DNA of 64,000 nucleotides. It comes from Pseudomonadota bacterium (GTDB lineage Bacteria > Bdellovibrionota > UBA1018 > CAIMNF01). Below, piece after piece: positions 33,890-42,831 of this stretch. Position numbers and translations under genes: made by a program. The stretch covers positions 47,310-111,309 of the forward strand of contig JAIXOQ010000031.1 in assembly GCA_027486675.1 (NCBI GenBank), in the 5' to 3' direction. The stretch's first letter is position 1, and each line of letters starts with the position of its first letter. The notes beneath the pieces were generated by a model. That model searched no databases. It was not told the DNA's origin and was given only the letters and a program-made list of their open reading frames with translations.

Positions 33890-35662
33890 ATGGGGGTATT
33901 ACTTACCTTTTTTGTCGGAAGTCTGGCGCTGGCGGCAGACACCGTTTCGATTCCACTATATTGCCTAGATGGATCAAATGACGTGAGGCCAGCCGCATCG
34001 ACAGGTTCGGCCACACCGTATGACAGCTGCAAGGCCCTGCTTCCAGGCTGTTCCGGCCCCGTGGCCGGCCGGGCGACCACATCCGTGGCTGGCCCCGACC
34101 GAGCACTCGCAACTTTTTTAAAAGACCAACTGAAAGACCAAATCGCGCTCTACATCGCGGGTCTTTATAACGGCTGGCAGATCGACCCTGCTAAGACCAC
34201 TCCTGTTGCTCCGGGCTCGGACGGGGTGATGGAAGTGAAGCCAGTGGGGGCAAAGAAATTTACTGAGTCGGTCTGTAGCGTGATCGGGTGGGATTATGCC
34301 AAGTGGCGCGATAGTACTCGGGGGCATGATAGTCAGGCTGCCGCCTTAGCTGAGCTTGAGAACGAAAAGTTCACCGGAAGCAAGCGACCCTGCGGAATAC
34401 CTCCAGTCCTACTTTCCGACGATGAACAGAAAAATATTCAATTTAAGATAGGGACGCAAGGTGGCGGACGAGTCTCGGCCTACCTGAATGGTGCTTTTAT
34501 TTTTACGATTAAACGCATGCTTGCAGAAACCAATGCAAAAATTGATGAAGCTACGAAGAGCGGTGGTGCTGGAAAGATAGATATTGCTACGGAATGTGCG
34601 CCTTCAGCAGAGAGTGTAAATCTTGTTCACAACGGAGCGGCCGCTGCGCTCACTCAAATGAACGCCAGCAGTATGAACTCGTGTAGCGCAGCTACAGAGC
34701 TGGGTAGCGCCTCTCTTTGTGGACAGCCTAGTAATGTGCTTGGGCAGAATCTGGTTCCACTCTGTGGTCTAAGAAACAGCGTTAAGGAAGCACAAGCAGG
34801 CCTTGTGAATGCTTTGGCATGTCACACGATCAAAGGTGCAAGCAGTCTGTACGATTATATGTTCCGGTCTCTCATGACCCGCACAGAGGCAACTCAAGAT
34901 GTGCCTGAGATTCCAACGCATGTTGCACCGGTACTAGCTACAATTAAAGCGAATCAGAGGGACGCAAAAAATGCCCCCCCCCTTTATCGGCAGGCTGCAT
35001 TTTTACGGGATGCACTCTTCTTTGAAGCAGGAAAAAATTCCACCACCCGAGCTCAAGGAGGTGCCGGAGCTGACAAAGGCGGGTCGTATACAGCTAACCT
35101 TTTCCGGTTTCGGCAGCGCAAGGCGGCGTGTTGGGGAGCTGCCGTGCTAGCATTGCCAGCTGGCGTCGTAAAAAATAGAAGAGACGACTATTGGCTCGTC
35201 TTACCAAAATTAGATGATTCCGGTGCCGCAGCCCAGAGCTCAGATGACCCGAGCGTTGAAGATTCAAAGTTCATTTGTAGGGCCACACGAACTGACATGG
35301 CAAAGGAATCTAGCGAGGTTGCTATAGGTGTCTCCTTTGATGAAACCCTTTGGAAAGATTCAGACAAAGAGAAACAAAGGAAACTCTTTCAAGACAAGAA
35401 TGTTGAGTACGCGAGTGGCCCAGCAGGCCAGTTGATATTTCGGCCCGTAGAAACGATCCGTTTTGCGCTTTCGAGCAAAAATGATTACACCATCAACAAC
35501 GGTCTGCTTGGGATCATTGAGCGTCAGATCAAGGTAATGTGCCAAAAAGTCGTAGCGAGTCACAAGTCGCCTGGGCCCACGGCCACCTACTGCGACGACC
35601 TCCCGTACTCCTGGGACGTCTTCAAAGCCAAATACGGCAAATACCGCTGGCTTGCGCCTTAA
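33890..35662 (+). CDS. large secreted protein of unknown function
   Basis: A 590-residue protein with signal peptide MGVLLTFFVGSLALA. The mature part has scattered Cys residues (YCLD, DSCKALLPGC, ESVCS, RPCG, TECAPS, NSCSA, ASLCGQ, PLCG, ALACH) suggesting disulphides in the periplasm or outside. A C-terminal region with CRATRTDMAKESSEVAIGVSF ends in YSWDVFKAKYGKYRW. No catalytic motif is recognised. ATG 33890 is preferred to GTG 33872 because it begins the signal peptide and has GGGGGGA upstream. The 5' part contains a truncated palindrome copy (34061). I do not know the family. Confidence 0.7.
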   Translation: MGVLLTFFVGSLALAADTVSIPLYCLDGSNDVRPAASTGSATPYDSCKALLPGCSGPVAGRATTSVAGPDRALATFLKDQLKDQIALYIAGLYNGWQIDPAKTTPVAPGSDGVMEVKPVGAKKFTESVCSVIGWDYAKWRDSTRGHDSQAAALAELENEKFTGSKRPCGIPPVLLSDDEQKNIQFKIGTQGGGRVSAYLNGAFIFTIKRMLAETNAKIDEATKSGGAGKIDIATECAPSAESVNLVHNGAAAALTQMNASSMNSCSAATELGSASLCGQPSNVLGQNLVPLCGLRNSVKEAQAGLVNALACHTIKGASSLYDYMFRSLMTRTEATQDVPEIPTHVAPVLATIKANQRDAKNAPPLYRQAAFLRDALFFEAGKNSTTRAQGGAGADKGGSYTANLFRFRQRKAACWGAAVLALPAGVVKNRRDDYWLVLPKLDDSGAAAQSSDDPSVEDSKFICRATRTDMAKESSEVAIGVSFDETLWKDSDKEKQRKLFQDKNVEYASGPAGQLIFRPVETIRFALSSKNDYTINNGLLGIIERQIKVMCQKVVASHKSPGPTATYCDDLPYSWDVFKAKYGKYRWLAP

Positions 35663-35685
35663 CAGCTGACCCCTAAGGGCGCTCA

Positions 35686-35715
35686 GTGATATCCAAGGAC
35701 ATAAGGATATTTCAC
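35686..35715 (+). promoter_or_regulatory. hairpin in the leader of the MFS transporter gene
   Basis: GTGATATCC (35686-35694) pairs with GGATATTTCAC (35705-35715) apart from a two-base bulge, closing a ten-base loop that ends four bases before ATG 35720. The only Shine-Dalgarno-like AAGGA (35703-35707) lies in its loop/stem border, so the hairpin could modulate translation; this is inference. Confidence 0.4.
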
Positions 35716-35719
35716 GCCC

Positions 35720-36946
35720 ATGAAAACTCGTTACGCAGCTCTCCTCAATCCCATCGTCATCGTTGCCGCACTCGGCTATTTCGTCGACATCTACGATCTG
35801 CTACTGTTTAGCATAGTGCGCGTGCAATCTCTGGCCAGCATCGGCTACGAAGGCCGTGAACTCTACGCAGGCGCCATTCTTTCCAACATCCAAGTCGCAG
35901 GCCTTATCTTAGGCGGAATTCTCTGGGGCGCACTCGGCGACAAACGCGGCCGCCTCTCTGTCCTGTTCGGATCCATTTTCCTTTACTCAGCCGCAAACTT
36001 CGCCAATGGCTTCGTCGAGCACTTCACCGAGTACGCATTCTGTCGCTTCTTCGCGGGCCTTGGGCTTGCAGGAGAACTTGGCGCAGGAATCACCTTAGTC
36101 GCAGAAGTTCTCCCGCCAAAACTGCGTGGAATCGGAACCATGATCGTCGCGACAGTCGGTGTGTCGGGTGCAGTCGTCGGCGGATTCGTAGGCCAAGTCT
36201 TTGATTGGCGCGTTTCATTTATGATCGGTGGAGTTTTAGGCTTTGCACTGTTGATCTTTAGAATCGGCGTATCTGAAAGCGCCATCTTCGCAAAAGCAAA
36301 GAAATCGAAAACTACAAGGCGCGGAAATTTCTTCGATCTTTTTACTTCTAAAGAACGATTTCAGCGATTCATCTACTGTGTCCTAGTCGGCCTACCCATC
36401 TGGTTCACCATCGGCATCCTCATGACCTTCGCACCTGAATTTGCAAAACACTTCCGGATCCAAGGTGAGGTCACCTCAGCTCTCAGCGTCATGTACACCT
36501 ACGCGGGATTTATGATCGGGGACTTTTCCAGCGGACTCTTAAGCCAATGGTTCAAAAGCCGCAACAAAGCCGTCATCACCTTTGTCCTGATGAATGCTCT
36601 CGCAGTTGCTCTCTACCTGTTCGCACTGAACGGTTCTTCAGTGACTGCGTTCTATGCAGTCTGCGTTTTCTTAGGAACCACTTCAGGCTATTGGGCAGTT
36701 GTCGTGACGATGGCTGCCGAACAATTTGGCACTAATCTGCGCGCAACTGCAGCGACCTCGGTGCCGAATTTAATCCGTGGCGCCTTGATCCCAATGAATG
36801 TCGCGTTCCTAGGTCTGAAATCCACGATGGATCTTTCATCCTCAGCAGCCATCGTTGGCTCTGTGGCCATTTTGATCTCCGTGATTGCAACTATGGGTCT
36901 CAGGGAAACATTTGGAAAAGACCTAAACTTCATAGAGGAAACCTGA
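35720..36946 (+). CDS. MFS transporter, metabolite:H+ symporter type
   Basis: A 408-residue protein with 12 hydrophobic segments. The loop-2 MFS signature is GALGDKRGRLSVLFG, followed by FCRFFAGLGLAGELGAGITL as in sugar/metabolite symporters of the SV2-like/MHS group (compare benzoate, proline/betaine and aromatic acid carriers). The second half repeats the pattern (FMIGDFSSGLLSQWFKSRNK). The substrate cannot be read from the sequence. It lies 10 bp upstream of the Nudix-MutS2 gene and is probably cotranscribed with it. A hairpin occupies its leader. Confidence 0.85.
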   Translation: MKTRYAALLNPIVIVAALGYFVDIYDLLLFSIVRVQSLASIGYEGRELYAGAILSNIQVAGLILGGILWGALGDKRGRLSVLFGSIFLYSAANFANGFVEHFTEYAFCRFFAGLGLAGELGAGITLVAEVLPPKLRGIGTMIVATVGVSGAVVGGFVGQVFDWRVSFMIGGVLGFALLIFRIGVSESAIFAKAKKSKTTRRGNFFDLFTSKERFQRFIYCVLVGLPIWFTIGILMTFAPEFAKHFRIQGEVTSALSVMYTYAGFMIGDFSSGLLSQWFKSRNKAVITFVLMNALAVALYLFALNGSSVTAFYAVCVFLGTTSGYWAVVVTMAAEQFGTNLRATAATSVPNLIRGALIPMNVAFLGLKSTMDLSSSAAIVGSVAILISVIATMGLRETFGKDLNFIEET

Positions 36947-36956
36947 GAGGAGCATC

Positions 36957-39788
36957 ATGCACCAGAAGGCACTCATTTGGCTGCTGAGGCCTACCGCATC
37001 CGGGGTGCAGGTAGGACTCTTTCGGCTAATCCCAAAACGTGGCAGTGGCTGGCATCCCATCACCGGCACGATCGACGCGGGCGAAACCTCACGCACAGGG
37101 GCATTCCGCGAATTTTCTGAAGAAACCGGAGGCCACGAAGAAATCCATGAACGAGATCTTGTGGAGCTCGGCTTCACCCAAAACTATGAAGGCAGATTTG
37201 GACCCATCGCAGAGCACGCATTTGTGCTGGAGTTGTCGGACCCCTCCTGGCGCCCAGTGCTTGACCCAAAAGAGCACACTCGATTTGAGTGGGTGAGCCC
37301 AAACGAAGCTTCAGAAAAACTAGAGCACGACTTCCACCGTGAAACATTATTTGCCGCTCTGAAATGGTCAGAACAAAAGCTACAGTCGTTACTCGACCTC
37401 GAATGGGATCGTTTCTTAAACTTTGCCGCCCTGGAAGCACGCTCCATCCCGGCCCAGGATCAGATCTCTTCGCTCATTCATCCAGCCGCGTGGGCGACTA
37501 GTGCAGAGCGTGCAGATTTACTGCAGGAACAAGTCGTGGAACTGGCGCCAGTCGTAGAAAAAGCTGCTCTTTGGGGCCCGTTATCAGGCTTAGATCATGT
37601 GGCAACACAGACTGAGATTCTAAGAAAGGGTGGGGTTTTAGACGCAAGGAGCCTCCACCGCATCAGGCAATGGCTTTCAGGGATTGAATCCTGGTGTCAG
37701 TTTTCCAGGGATGGTCTTGGAAGACTGTTTAAAAATGATCTGACCCGGCTCTTTGATCCCTACGAAATCTTGCGTTCCTTGGATCGGTTACTCACCTCTG
37801 AGGGAGATGTCTCTGAGACCGCGAGCCCCGAGATGCAAAGGGTTTGCGCTGAGATTCGATCAGTCGAAGCACGGATGTCCGATCGCATTGATTCTTTGAT
37901 GCGTGATTATTCCGCGAAAGGTTGGCTTCAAGAACGCATTGTCGATAAACGCGAAGGACGCTGGGTCGTCCCTGTAAAGACTTCAGAACTCAAGCACATC
38001 GAAGGTCGTGCAGTTGAACACTCTGTTTCGAAGCAAACTATTTATGTACAGCCACGGGAAGTTGAAGGTTTAGAGCTCGAGTTGCGTTCGCTTCATGCTC
38101 GTCGATCGGAAGAAGAGTTTCGCCTTTTACAGGAGGCTTCGTTAAGAGTTGCCCCACATGTCGATGAGATCGAGCTGAGTATCAATATTTTGATTTTTTG
38201 GGATGGAGTCCATGCGCGCGCCAAGGTTGCGCAACGCATGGAAGGAAAAAGGATTCAGGTTGTAAAACACCGTGAATTCTTCTTGGATGATACCGCGCAT
38301 CCGCTTTTGTATTTGAGCGTAGATCCCATCGAAGTGGTGCGGAATACGCTCGAAGTGCATGCACCCCATGCACTGCTTCTGATTTCTGGACCAAATACTG
38401 GTGGAAAAACCGTCTTTCTGAAGACCATTGCTTATGCTGCGATGTTTGCGCGCACTGGATTCTTCTTACCGGGCAGGGGATCGCATACTGTTCCATTTCT
38501 AAAGAACATCATGACCGATGTGGGTGATCCACAGTCCATGGAGCAGCACCTATCTAGTTTTTCTGGCCACATTCTCAAGATGAAGTCGGTTTTAGAAAGT
38601 TCTTCGGATGAAGATCTTATCCTGCTAGATGAACTGAATTCTGCAACCGATCCAGAAGAAGGCGCTGCCCTTTCCCAAGCTATCTTAGACACTTTGCTTT
38701 CCCGTATGGCGCCGAGTGGTACCTCTTTCATTGTTGCAACGACCCATGATCCACGTCTTAAGATCAATGCTCTGAAAGATGAGCGCGTGCTCAACGCCAG
38801 TATCCTCTTTGACGAAGAAACCTTGAGCCCAACGTATTCCCTCATTTTTGGTACGCCTGGCCGGTCTCGCGCGATTGATACTGCACGAAGACTAGGTTTA
38901 CCTGCTGATGTGATTGAGCGTGCGATTGAATACTTAGGATCAGAAAAAGTCCGGTTCGAAGAAACGATCGCGGGTCTTCAAACGGAATTGAGTGCAGCAG
39001 AGCTTAAGCGTCGCGAAGCGGATGTGGCTTTAGCCTCAGCAAAAGCGCTCGAAGTGGAGTGGACCCGAAAAATTAAAGAGGAAGTGAACTCTGCTGTCGA
39101 AAAGACACGTCAAAAATTAAAGCAAGTCTTAGAACTTGCACAGCTCGAGATGCGCGACACCTTGCGCTCTTTGCAGGGTGTAAGGACTGTGAAGGATGTG
39201 GAAGCGATCCGCGCCAAGCTGAGCGATACGGTCATTCAGACGGATACGAGATTGCAGAACGAGTTACCCGATGCCGATTTAGTTCAGCCCGCTGCTCACT
39301 TTGAAGTGGGCATGTGGGTGCGGGTGCCCAAGTGGAAGAACGTGGGCGAAATCAACGAGTGGGACGGCAGCAAGGCGCGTGTCGTTTTAGGTGCACAGAA
39401 GAAGGCTGGTTCCATGGGGCAGGCCTTTGTCGTCACCGTCTTTCCAGTAGAGATGGAGCGTTTGACCGAAGTAGAGCTGAAGCAGATCGATCGCTCCAAA
39501 GCGACGGGTCAGAAGAAGGCCGTGACCGTCGCGGTTGACGCGCCGATGACGGCTGCGGAATTGGATCTGCGCGGGAAACGCTTTGAAGAAGCGATGATGG
39601 AGTTTGATGCATTTTTAGATCGTGCGTTTCGCTCGGGGCGCAGCGAGGTCACGATTATTCACGGAATTGGCACCGGGGCTTTACGCACTGGAATTCGGGA
39701 CCGATTGAACGGAGTGAATTATGTCACTGCAATCGAAGATGCAGGGCGTGGATCGAGTGATGGTGCGACGCGGGTGAGATTTAGGTAG
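36957..39788 (+). CDS. Nudix hydrolase - MutS2 - Smr fusion protein
   Basis: A 943-residue protein joining two usually separate enzymes in one uninterrupted frame. Residues 1-145 are a Nudix domain close to dihydroneopterin triphosphate/dATP pyrophosphatase (NudB): the Nudix box GTIDAGETSRTGAFREFSEE fits G-x5-E-x7-RE-U-x-EE. Residues about 150-780 are MutS2: helical clamp regions, Walker A SGPNTGGKTVFLKT (about 476), Walker B LILLDELNSATDPEEG (about 554) and VATTHDPRLK. A coiled coil (about 670-760) follows. The C-terminal Smr domain has LDLRGKRFEEAM and HGIGTGALR. MutS2 suppresses recombination or rescues collided ribosomes; coupling to nucleotide clean-up is unusual. GAGAGGAG precedes ATG 36957. 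Confidence 0.9.
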   Translation: MHQKALIWLLRPTASGVQVGLFRLIPKRGSGWHPITGTIDAGETSRTGAFREFSEETGGHEEIHERDLVELGFTQNYEGRFGPIAEHAFVLELSDPSWRPVLDPKEHTRFEWVSPNEASEKLEHDFHRETLFAALKWSEQKLQSLLDLEWDRFLNFAALEARSIPAQDQISSLIHPAAWATSAERADLLQEQVVELAPVVEKAALWGPLSGLDHVATQTEILRKGGVLDARSLHRIRQWLSGIESWCQFSRDGLGRLFKNDLTRLFDPYEILRSLDRLLTSEGDVSETASPEMQRVCAEIRSVEARMSDRIDSLMRDYSAKGWLQERIVDKREGRWVVPVKTSELKHIEGRAVEHSVSKQTIYVQPREVEGLELELRSLHARRSEEEFRLLQEASLRVAPHVDEIELSINILIFWDGVHARAKVAQRMEGKRIQVVKHREFFLDDTAHPLLYLSVDPIEVVRNTLEVHAPHALLLISGPNTGGKTVFLKTIAYAAMFARTGFFLPGRGSHTVPFLKNIMTDVGDPQSMEQHLSSFSGHILKMKSVLESSSDEDLILLDELNSATDPEEGAALSQAILDTLLSRMAPSGTSFIVATTHDPRLKINALKDERVLNASILFDEETLSPTYSLIFGTPGRSRAIDTARRLGLPADVIERAIEYLGSEKVRFEETIAGLQTELSAAELKRREADVALASAKALEVEWTRKIKEEVNSAVEKTRQKLKQVLELAQLEMRDTLRSLQGVRTVKDVEAIRAKLSDTVIQTDTRLQNELPDADLVQPAAHFEVGMWVRVPKWKNVGEINEWDGSKARVVLGAQKKAGSMGQAFVVTVFPVEMERLTEVELKQIDRSKATGQKKAVTVAVDAPMTAAELDLRGKRFEEAMMEFDAFLDRAFRSGRSEVTIIHGIGTGALRTGIRDRLNGVNYVTAIEDAGRGSSDGATRVRFR

Positions 39789-39806
39789 GCCCATCTAAAG
39801 CTTGTT

Positions 39807-39835
39807 TTGACCTGATCCCAAAAATCGGTTAATTA
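39807..39835 (+). promoter_or_regulatory. candidate promoter for a leaderless transcript (SelO-like gene)
   Basis: TTGACC (39807-39812), 17-nt spacer, TAATTA (39830-39835, weak -10), then five bases to ATG 39841. AGGGC directly before the ATG is too close to act as a normal Shine-Dalgarno sequence. Confidence 0.35.
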
Positions 39836-39840
39836 AGGGC

Positions 39841-41898
39841 ATGTTCAACCGCCTTGTGTTCGGCCTGATTCTGTTGATGATCTCCGTTGCTGCCTCAGGC
39901 GCATCCATCGATACTCCTTTTGGCCGCGCGCTCTTGAACAATGCCAAGATGGCCCCTGCGATTCAGGGGTATCGGCTGCCAGCGGTTCCCAGTTTTGTAG
40001 AGGTGACAGCGCAGCGACTGCGAAACGCGAGAGTCTTGTGGGCGAATGAGGATCTTTGGAGAACATGTGGCAGCATGTTTCCAAAACCAATCCAAGTACC
40101 GGTAGGGACGCCAGAGTTCAACCAGGCCCTGGTCGACGCTTTTGCGTATGTGATTCCAGATGGAGTTGAAGATCAGTTTTTCCTCGATAGAAAGTACAAG
40201 ACCCTATGGGCAGATCTTTACGGAGGAAAAGGCAATAACAGCAACGCAGGGAGCGGACGTGCCGCAGCAGTGGGAATGTTTCAGATCAAAGGAATAGGGC
40301 GGACCCCGCTTGTGGTTCACAGCCGTACCGATCACTCGAGTGGGCACCTCACAAGTACTGAGGCCGGATTTGAAGTGATCTGGGACCAACTTTTAGGAGA
40401 GTTTAATCCACTTGGATCCCGCGTTCTTGCTGTGATTGATTGCGGTTTGGATGAGGATCGAGTCTTAGTGGTCCGTATGAATCCGCTGCGTCCCGCGCAC
40501 TATATGCCGCTTGAGCCAGAGGCGCTCAAGGAGATGGGTGCAGGCCAGCCTGCATTGGACGCACGCAGAGTTCAGATGGCGCGCTCGATGTTGCCCAACG
40601 AGTTAACAACAATTACCGGATACATAGCCTACATCGAGCGTATCGCAAAGTTTCGTGCTGCTATGTTTGCCCGTCGCTACCATCACCCGTACATCTCCGC
40701 CTCAAATGCAGAAGTCATGGGTGGACTCATTGATTTCAATCACATGTCCATGGTCCCAGATTTTGGAAAGTTCTTCTCAAATGGCGCTTATCACAAAGAC
40801 GCAGCTGGGGAAAATCAGGTTACGAAGAGAGTCTTAATTCATGATTTTTTTGACTCGTTTAGGGGCAATCTGCTCCCTCACCAGGAAGACCCTCCGACAT
40901 TTTCAGAGGTAGAAGAAATCTTTGATCAAGCCTATCAGAAGGAGTTAGGAATACAGATGGTTCGGCTGACTGGGATTCCATCTCACATAATTGAGTTCTT
41001 TAAGGATGATCCAGCAGTGATGCGCTTAGGTCGGGCGCTTGTGGCATTGGCTCAGAAGGGCGCACTTTATCAGGCGGTTGAGTTTGGTTTAGCATCATCA
41101 TCGACTCGATATGACCTGGCGAAGTTATTGATTCAACTTTCGCACCCTGTTATCAGTTTCGGTTTAATCGAAGAAAATCCTGACTTTAAGGATCTGCGCG
41201 ATTCGCATGATGAGGTATTAGAGCTTACAAGACCTCATTACGCAGGTCAGTTCAGTTCCAGGGACGCTTGGTGGAGTTTAGTCCATCAGCGTGCAAAACG
41301 TTTGAACGCATTTCATCCTGAGTTGCTCAAAGACCAATTGGAGAAGCATTTTGCTTCATCCAAACTAGACTTCGGTGCAAAGGTTGCTTTGATCTTAAAC
41401 AAAGTAAAATTCGAAGATTCACGCCTATATTCAACTGAGGTGTTGCTCGCCAGGAAGACACTGGAATCCCCCATACTGGGTGTTCGTGAAATCTGGCTCG
41501 TCTTCGATGCTTCAGTTGGCCCAGTGGGACACCATAAGGTCGTTATTCCAATGTCTGCTGAACCCAGTCCTGCTTTGCTGGATTTAGATCTGGCCGGCGT
41601 CAGTTCTGTTCCGGCATTTAAGAAAACCAAGTTCCTTGGGAACGAGGGCCATAGATACGAGCAGCTGATCTCTGAATCCTTAAGTCAGAAGGTAATGCGG
41701 GGTCCTGTGGCGATCAACTTCCCGGGCTTAAATGTAAAAACGGTCCTAGAAGAAGGGTTTGGCCCACCTGATTCAATCACATCTGCTGCTCAGTGGACGA
41801 GTCCTATAAACAACCTATCAGTCGTCAAATGGTGCAAACACATAGCGCTTGGATTCAAAGTCGCCAAAGCCAGAGGACTGCTCGGTAAGTCACCGTAA
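39841..41898 (+). CDS. exported SelO/MchC-like protein (putative pseudokinase fold)
   Basis: A 685-residue protein with signal peptide MFNRLVFGLILLMISVAASG. Residues about 125-225 read YGGKGNNSNAGSGRAAAVG, then QIKGIGRTPLVV, then EAGFEVIWDQLLGEF and SRVLAVIDCG. The spacing resembles SelO/YdiU (GDGRA, LKGxGxTPxSR, EA-x-HAL, RALAVV), a pseudokinase family that transfers AMP to proteins, and microcin-associated MchC-like relatives. The expected catalytic Asp/Asn pair cannot be assigned with certainty; MGGLIDFNHMSMVPDFG around residue 300 is where SelO has its metal-binding loop. Known SelO proteins are cytoplasmic or mitochondrial, so a signal peptide is odd. Family placement is by eye and tentative. 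Confidence 0.5.
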   Translation: MFNRLVFGLILLMISVAASGASIDTPFGRALLNNAKMAPAIQGYRLPAVPSFVEVTAQRLRNARVLWANEDLWRTCGSMFPKPIQVPVGTPEFNQALVDAFAYVIPDGVEDQFFLDRKYKTLWADLYGGKGNNSNAGSGRAAAVGMFQIKGIGRTPLVVHSRTDHSSGHLTSTEAGFEVIWDQLLGEFNPLGSRVLAVIDCGLDEDRVLVVRMNPLRPAHYMPLEPEALKEMGAGQPALDARRVQMARSMLPNELTTITGYIAYIERIAKFRAAMFARRYHHPYISASNAEVMGGLIDFNHMSMVPDFGKFFSNGAYHKDAAGENQVTKRVLIHDFFDSFRGNLLPHQEDPPTFSEVEEIFDQAYQKELGIQMVRLTGIPSHIIEFFKDDPAVMRLGRALVALAQKGALYQAVEFGLASSSTRYDLAKLLIQLSHPVISFGLIEENPDFKDLRDSHDEVLELTRPHYAGQFSSRDAWWSLVHQRAKRLNAFHPELLKDQLEKHFASSKLDFGAKVALILNKVKFEDSRLYSTEVLLARKTLESPILGVREIWLVFDASVGPVGHHKVVIPMSAEPSPALLDLDLAGVSSVPAFKKTKFLGNEGHRYEQLISESLSQKVMRGPVAINFPGLNVKTVLEEGFGPPDSITSAAQWTSPINNLSVVKWCKHIALGFKVAKARGLLGKSP

Positions 41899-41920
41899 GG
41901 GATGAGTGCCGCTCGGCAGT

Positions 41921-42763
41921 TTAATGAATCAGCCCGTGCCGCTTGAGCTTCTCAAGAAGAACGATGCGTTCAACGCGGGCCGCACGAGCGACTTTGTCTA
42001 AGTCGTGCTGAAAACTTTTCAGCAATTCATTGAGGTAAGTCTTTTCAAATTCTGCGCGTGTCGCCTGGAAGTTGATCTTATCGTGACCAAAATCTGGCAA
42101 ATCTTTTGCTTCAATGCGTTCGGAATCGCAAGCAACCACGGCTAAGCGCAACACGTTTCTGAGCTCACGCAAGTTTCCTGGCCAATCGTACTCGCGGAGT
42201 TTGCCCCAAACCTTTTCTGAGAATCCCTTGATGTATTCTTTGTGAAGTTCGCGTGTGATCTCCTGCAAAATTCCATGCGAGATATCTTCAAACTCTTCCG
42301 ACCGCTGCGCCAGGTTTGGCATCTCAATTCGGTTTTTGCTTAAGCGTAAAAGAAGTTCGTCATTAAAGAGGCCCGCTCGTGCACGTGCATCGATTTGATT
42401 GTTCGCGAGCGCAATGAGACGCACATTTACGATCATCGGCATGCCGGGTTGAGTGGGGTGGTGAATCGCGCGTGTCTTTAGGAGCGACAACAGCACAAGC
42501 TGCTCCGACATTGGAAGCATCCCTACATCATCGACGATCAGAGTGCCGCGGTTGGCTTCGCGGATTTGTTCGCCGAGTTGGCGGTCTTTCTTCGTTTGAA
42601 TACATGCAGCAGAAGCGCGCGGCCCTTTTTGATGGATCCACTGCGCAATAGCACCTTTGCCCGTGCCAGGTCCGCCAAGAATCAAAACAGGCTCGTCGTC
42701 CGATTGTGCTGCTGTGAGTGCAATCTTTCGCTGAGCGGAAGGAACAAAATAAACCATGCTCAT
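41921..42763 (-). CDS. AAA+ regulator of the sigma-54-activator type lacking the GAFTGA loop
   Basis: A 280-residue protein: an AAA+ domain without any N-terminal receiver, plus a C-terminal Fis-type helix-turn-helix. Walker A is LGGPGTGKGAIAQW, Walker B GTLIVDDVGMLP, sensor I VRLIALANNQI, the R-finger region LLLRLSKNRIEMPNL, sensor II YDWPGNLRELRNVLRL, and the helix-turn-helix LDKVARAARVERIVLLEKL. Between Walker A and B the segment IHQKGPRASAACIQTKKDRQ replaces the loop that carries GAFTGA in sigma-54 activators. It probably cannot remodel sigma-54 holoenzyme and may act as another kind of DNA-binding ATPase. Two upstream ATGs in the same frame make the start uncertain (42802 to 42757). Confidence 0.75.
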   Translation of the reverse strand: MSMVYFVPSAQRKIALTAAQSDDEPVLILGGPGTGKGAIAQWIHQKGPRASAACIQTKKDRQLGEQIREANRGTLIVDDVGMLPMSEQLVLLSLLKTRAIHHPTQPGMPMIVNVRLIALANNQIDARARAGLFNDELLLRLSKNRIEMPNLAQRSEEFEDISHGILQEITRELHKEYIKGFSEKVWGKLREYDWPGNLRELRNVLRLAVVACDSERIEAKDLPDFGHDKINFQATRAEFEKTYLNELLKSFQHDLDKVARAARVERIVLLEKLKRHGLIH

Positions 42764-42831
42764 ACAGTGCTTTAGGTTATTACACGCTGGGCGGCCCGTC
42801 ACCCGGCATTTCCCGTGAGGGTCTTATCAAA

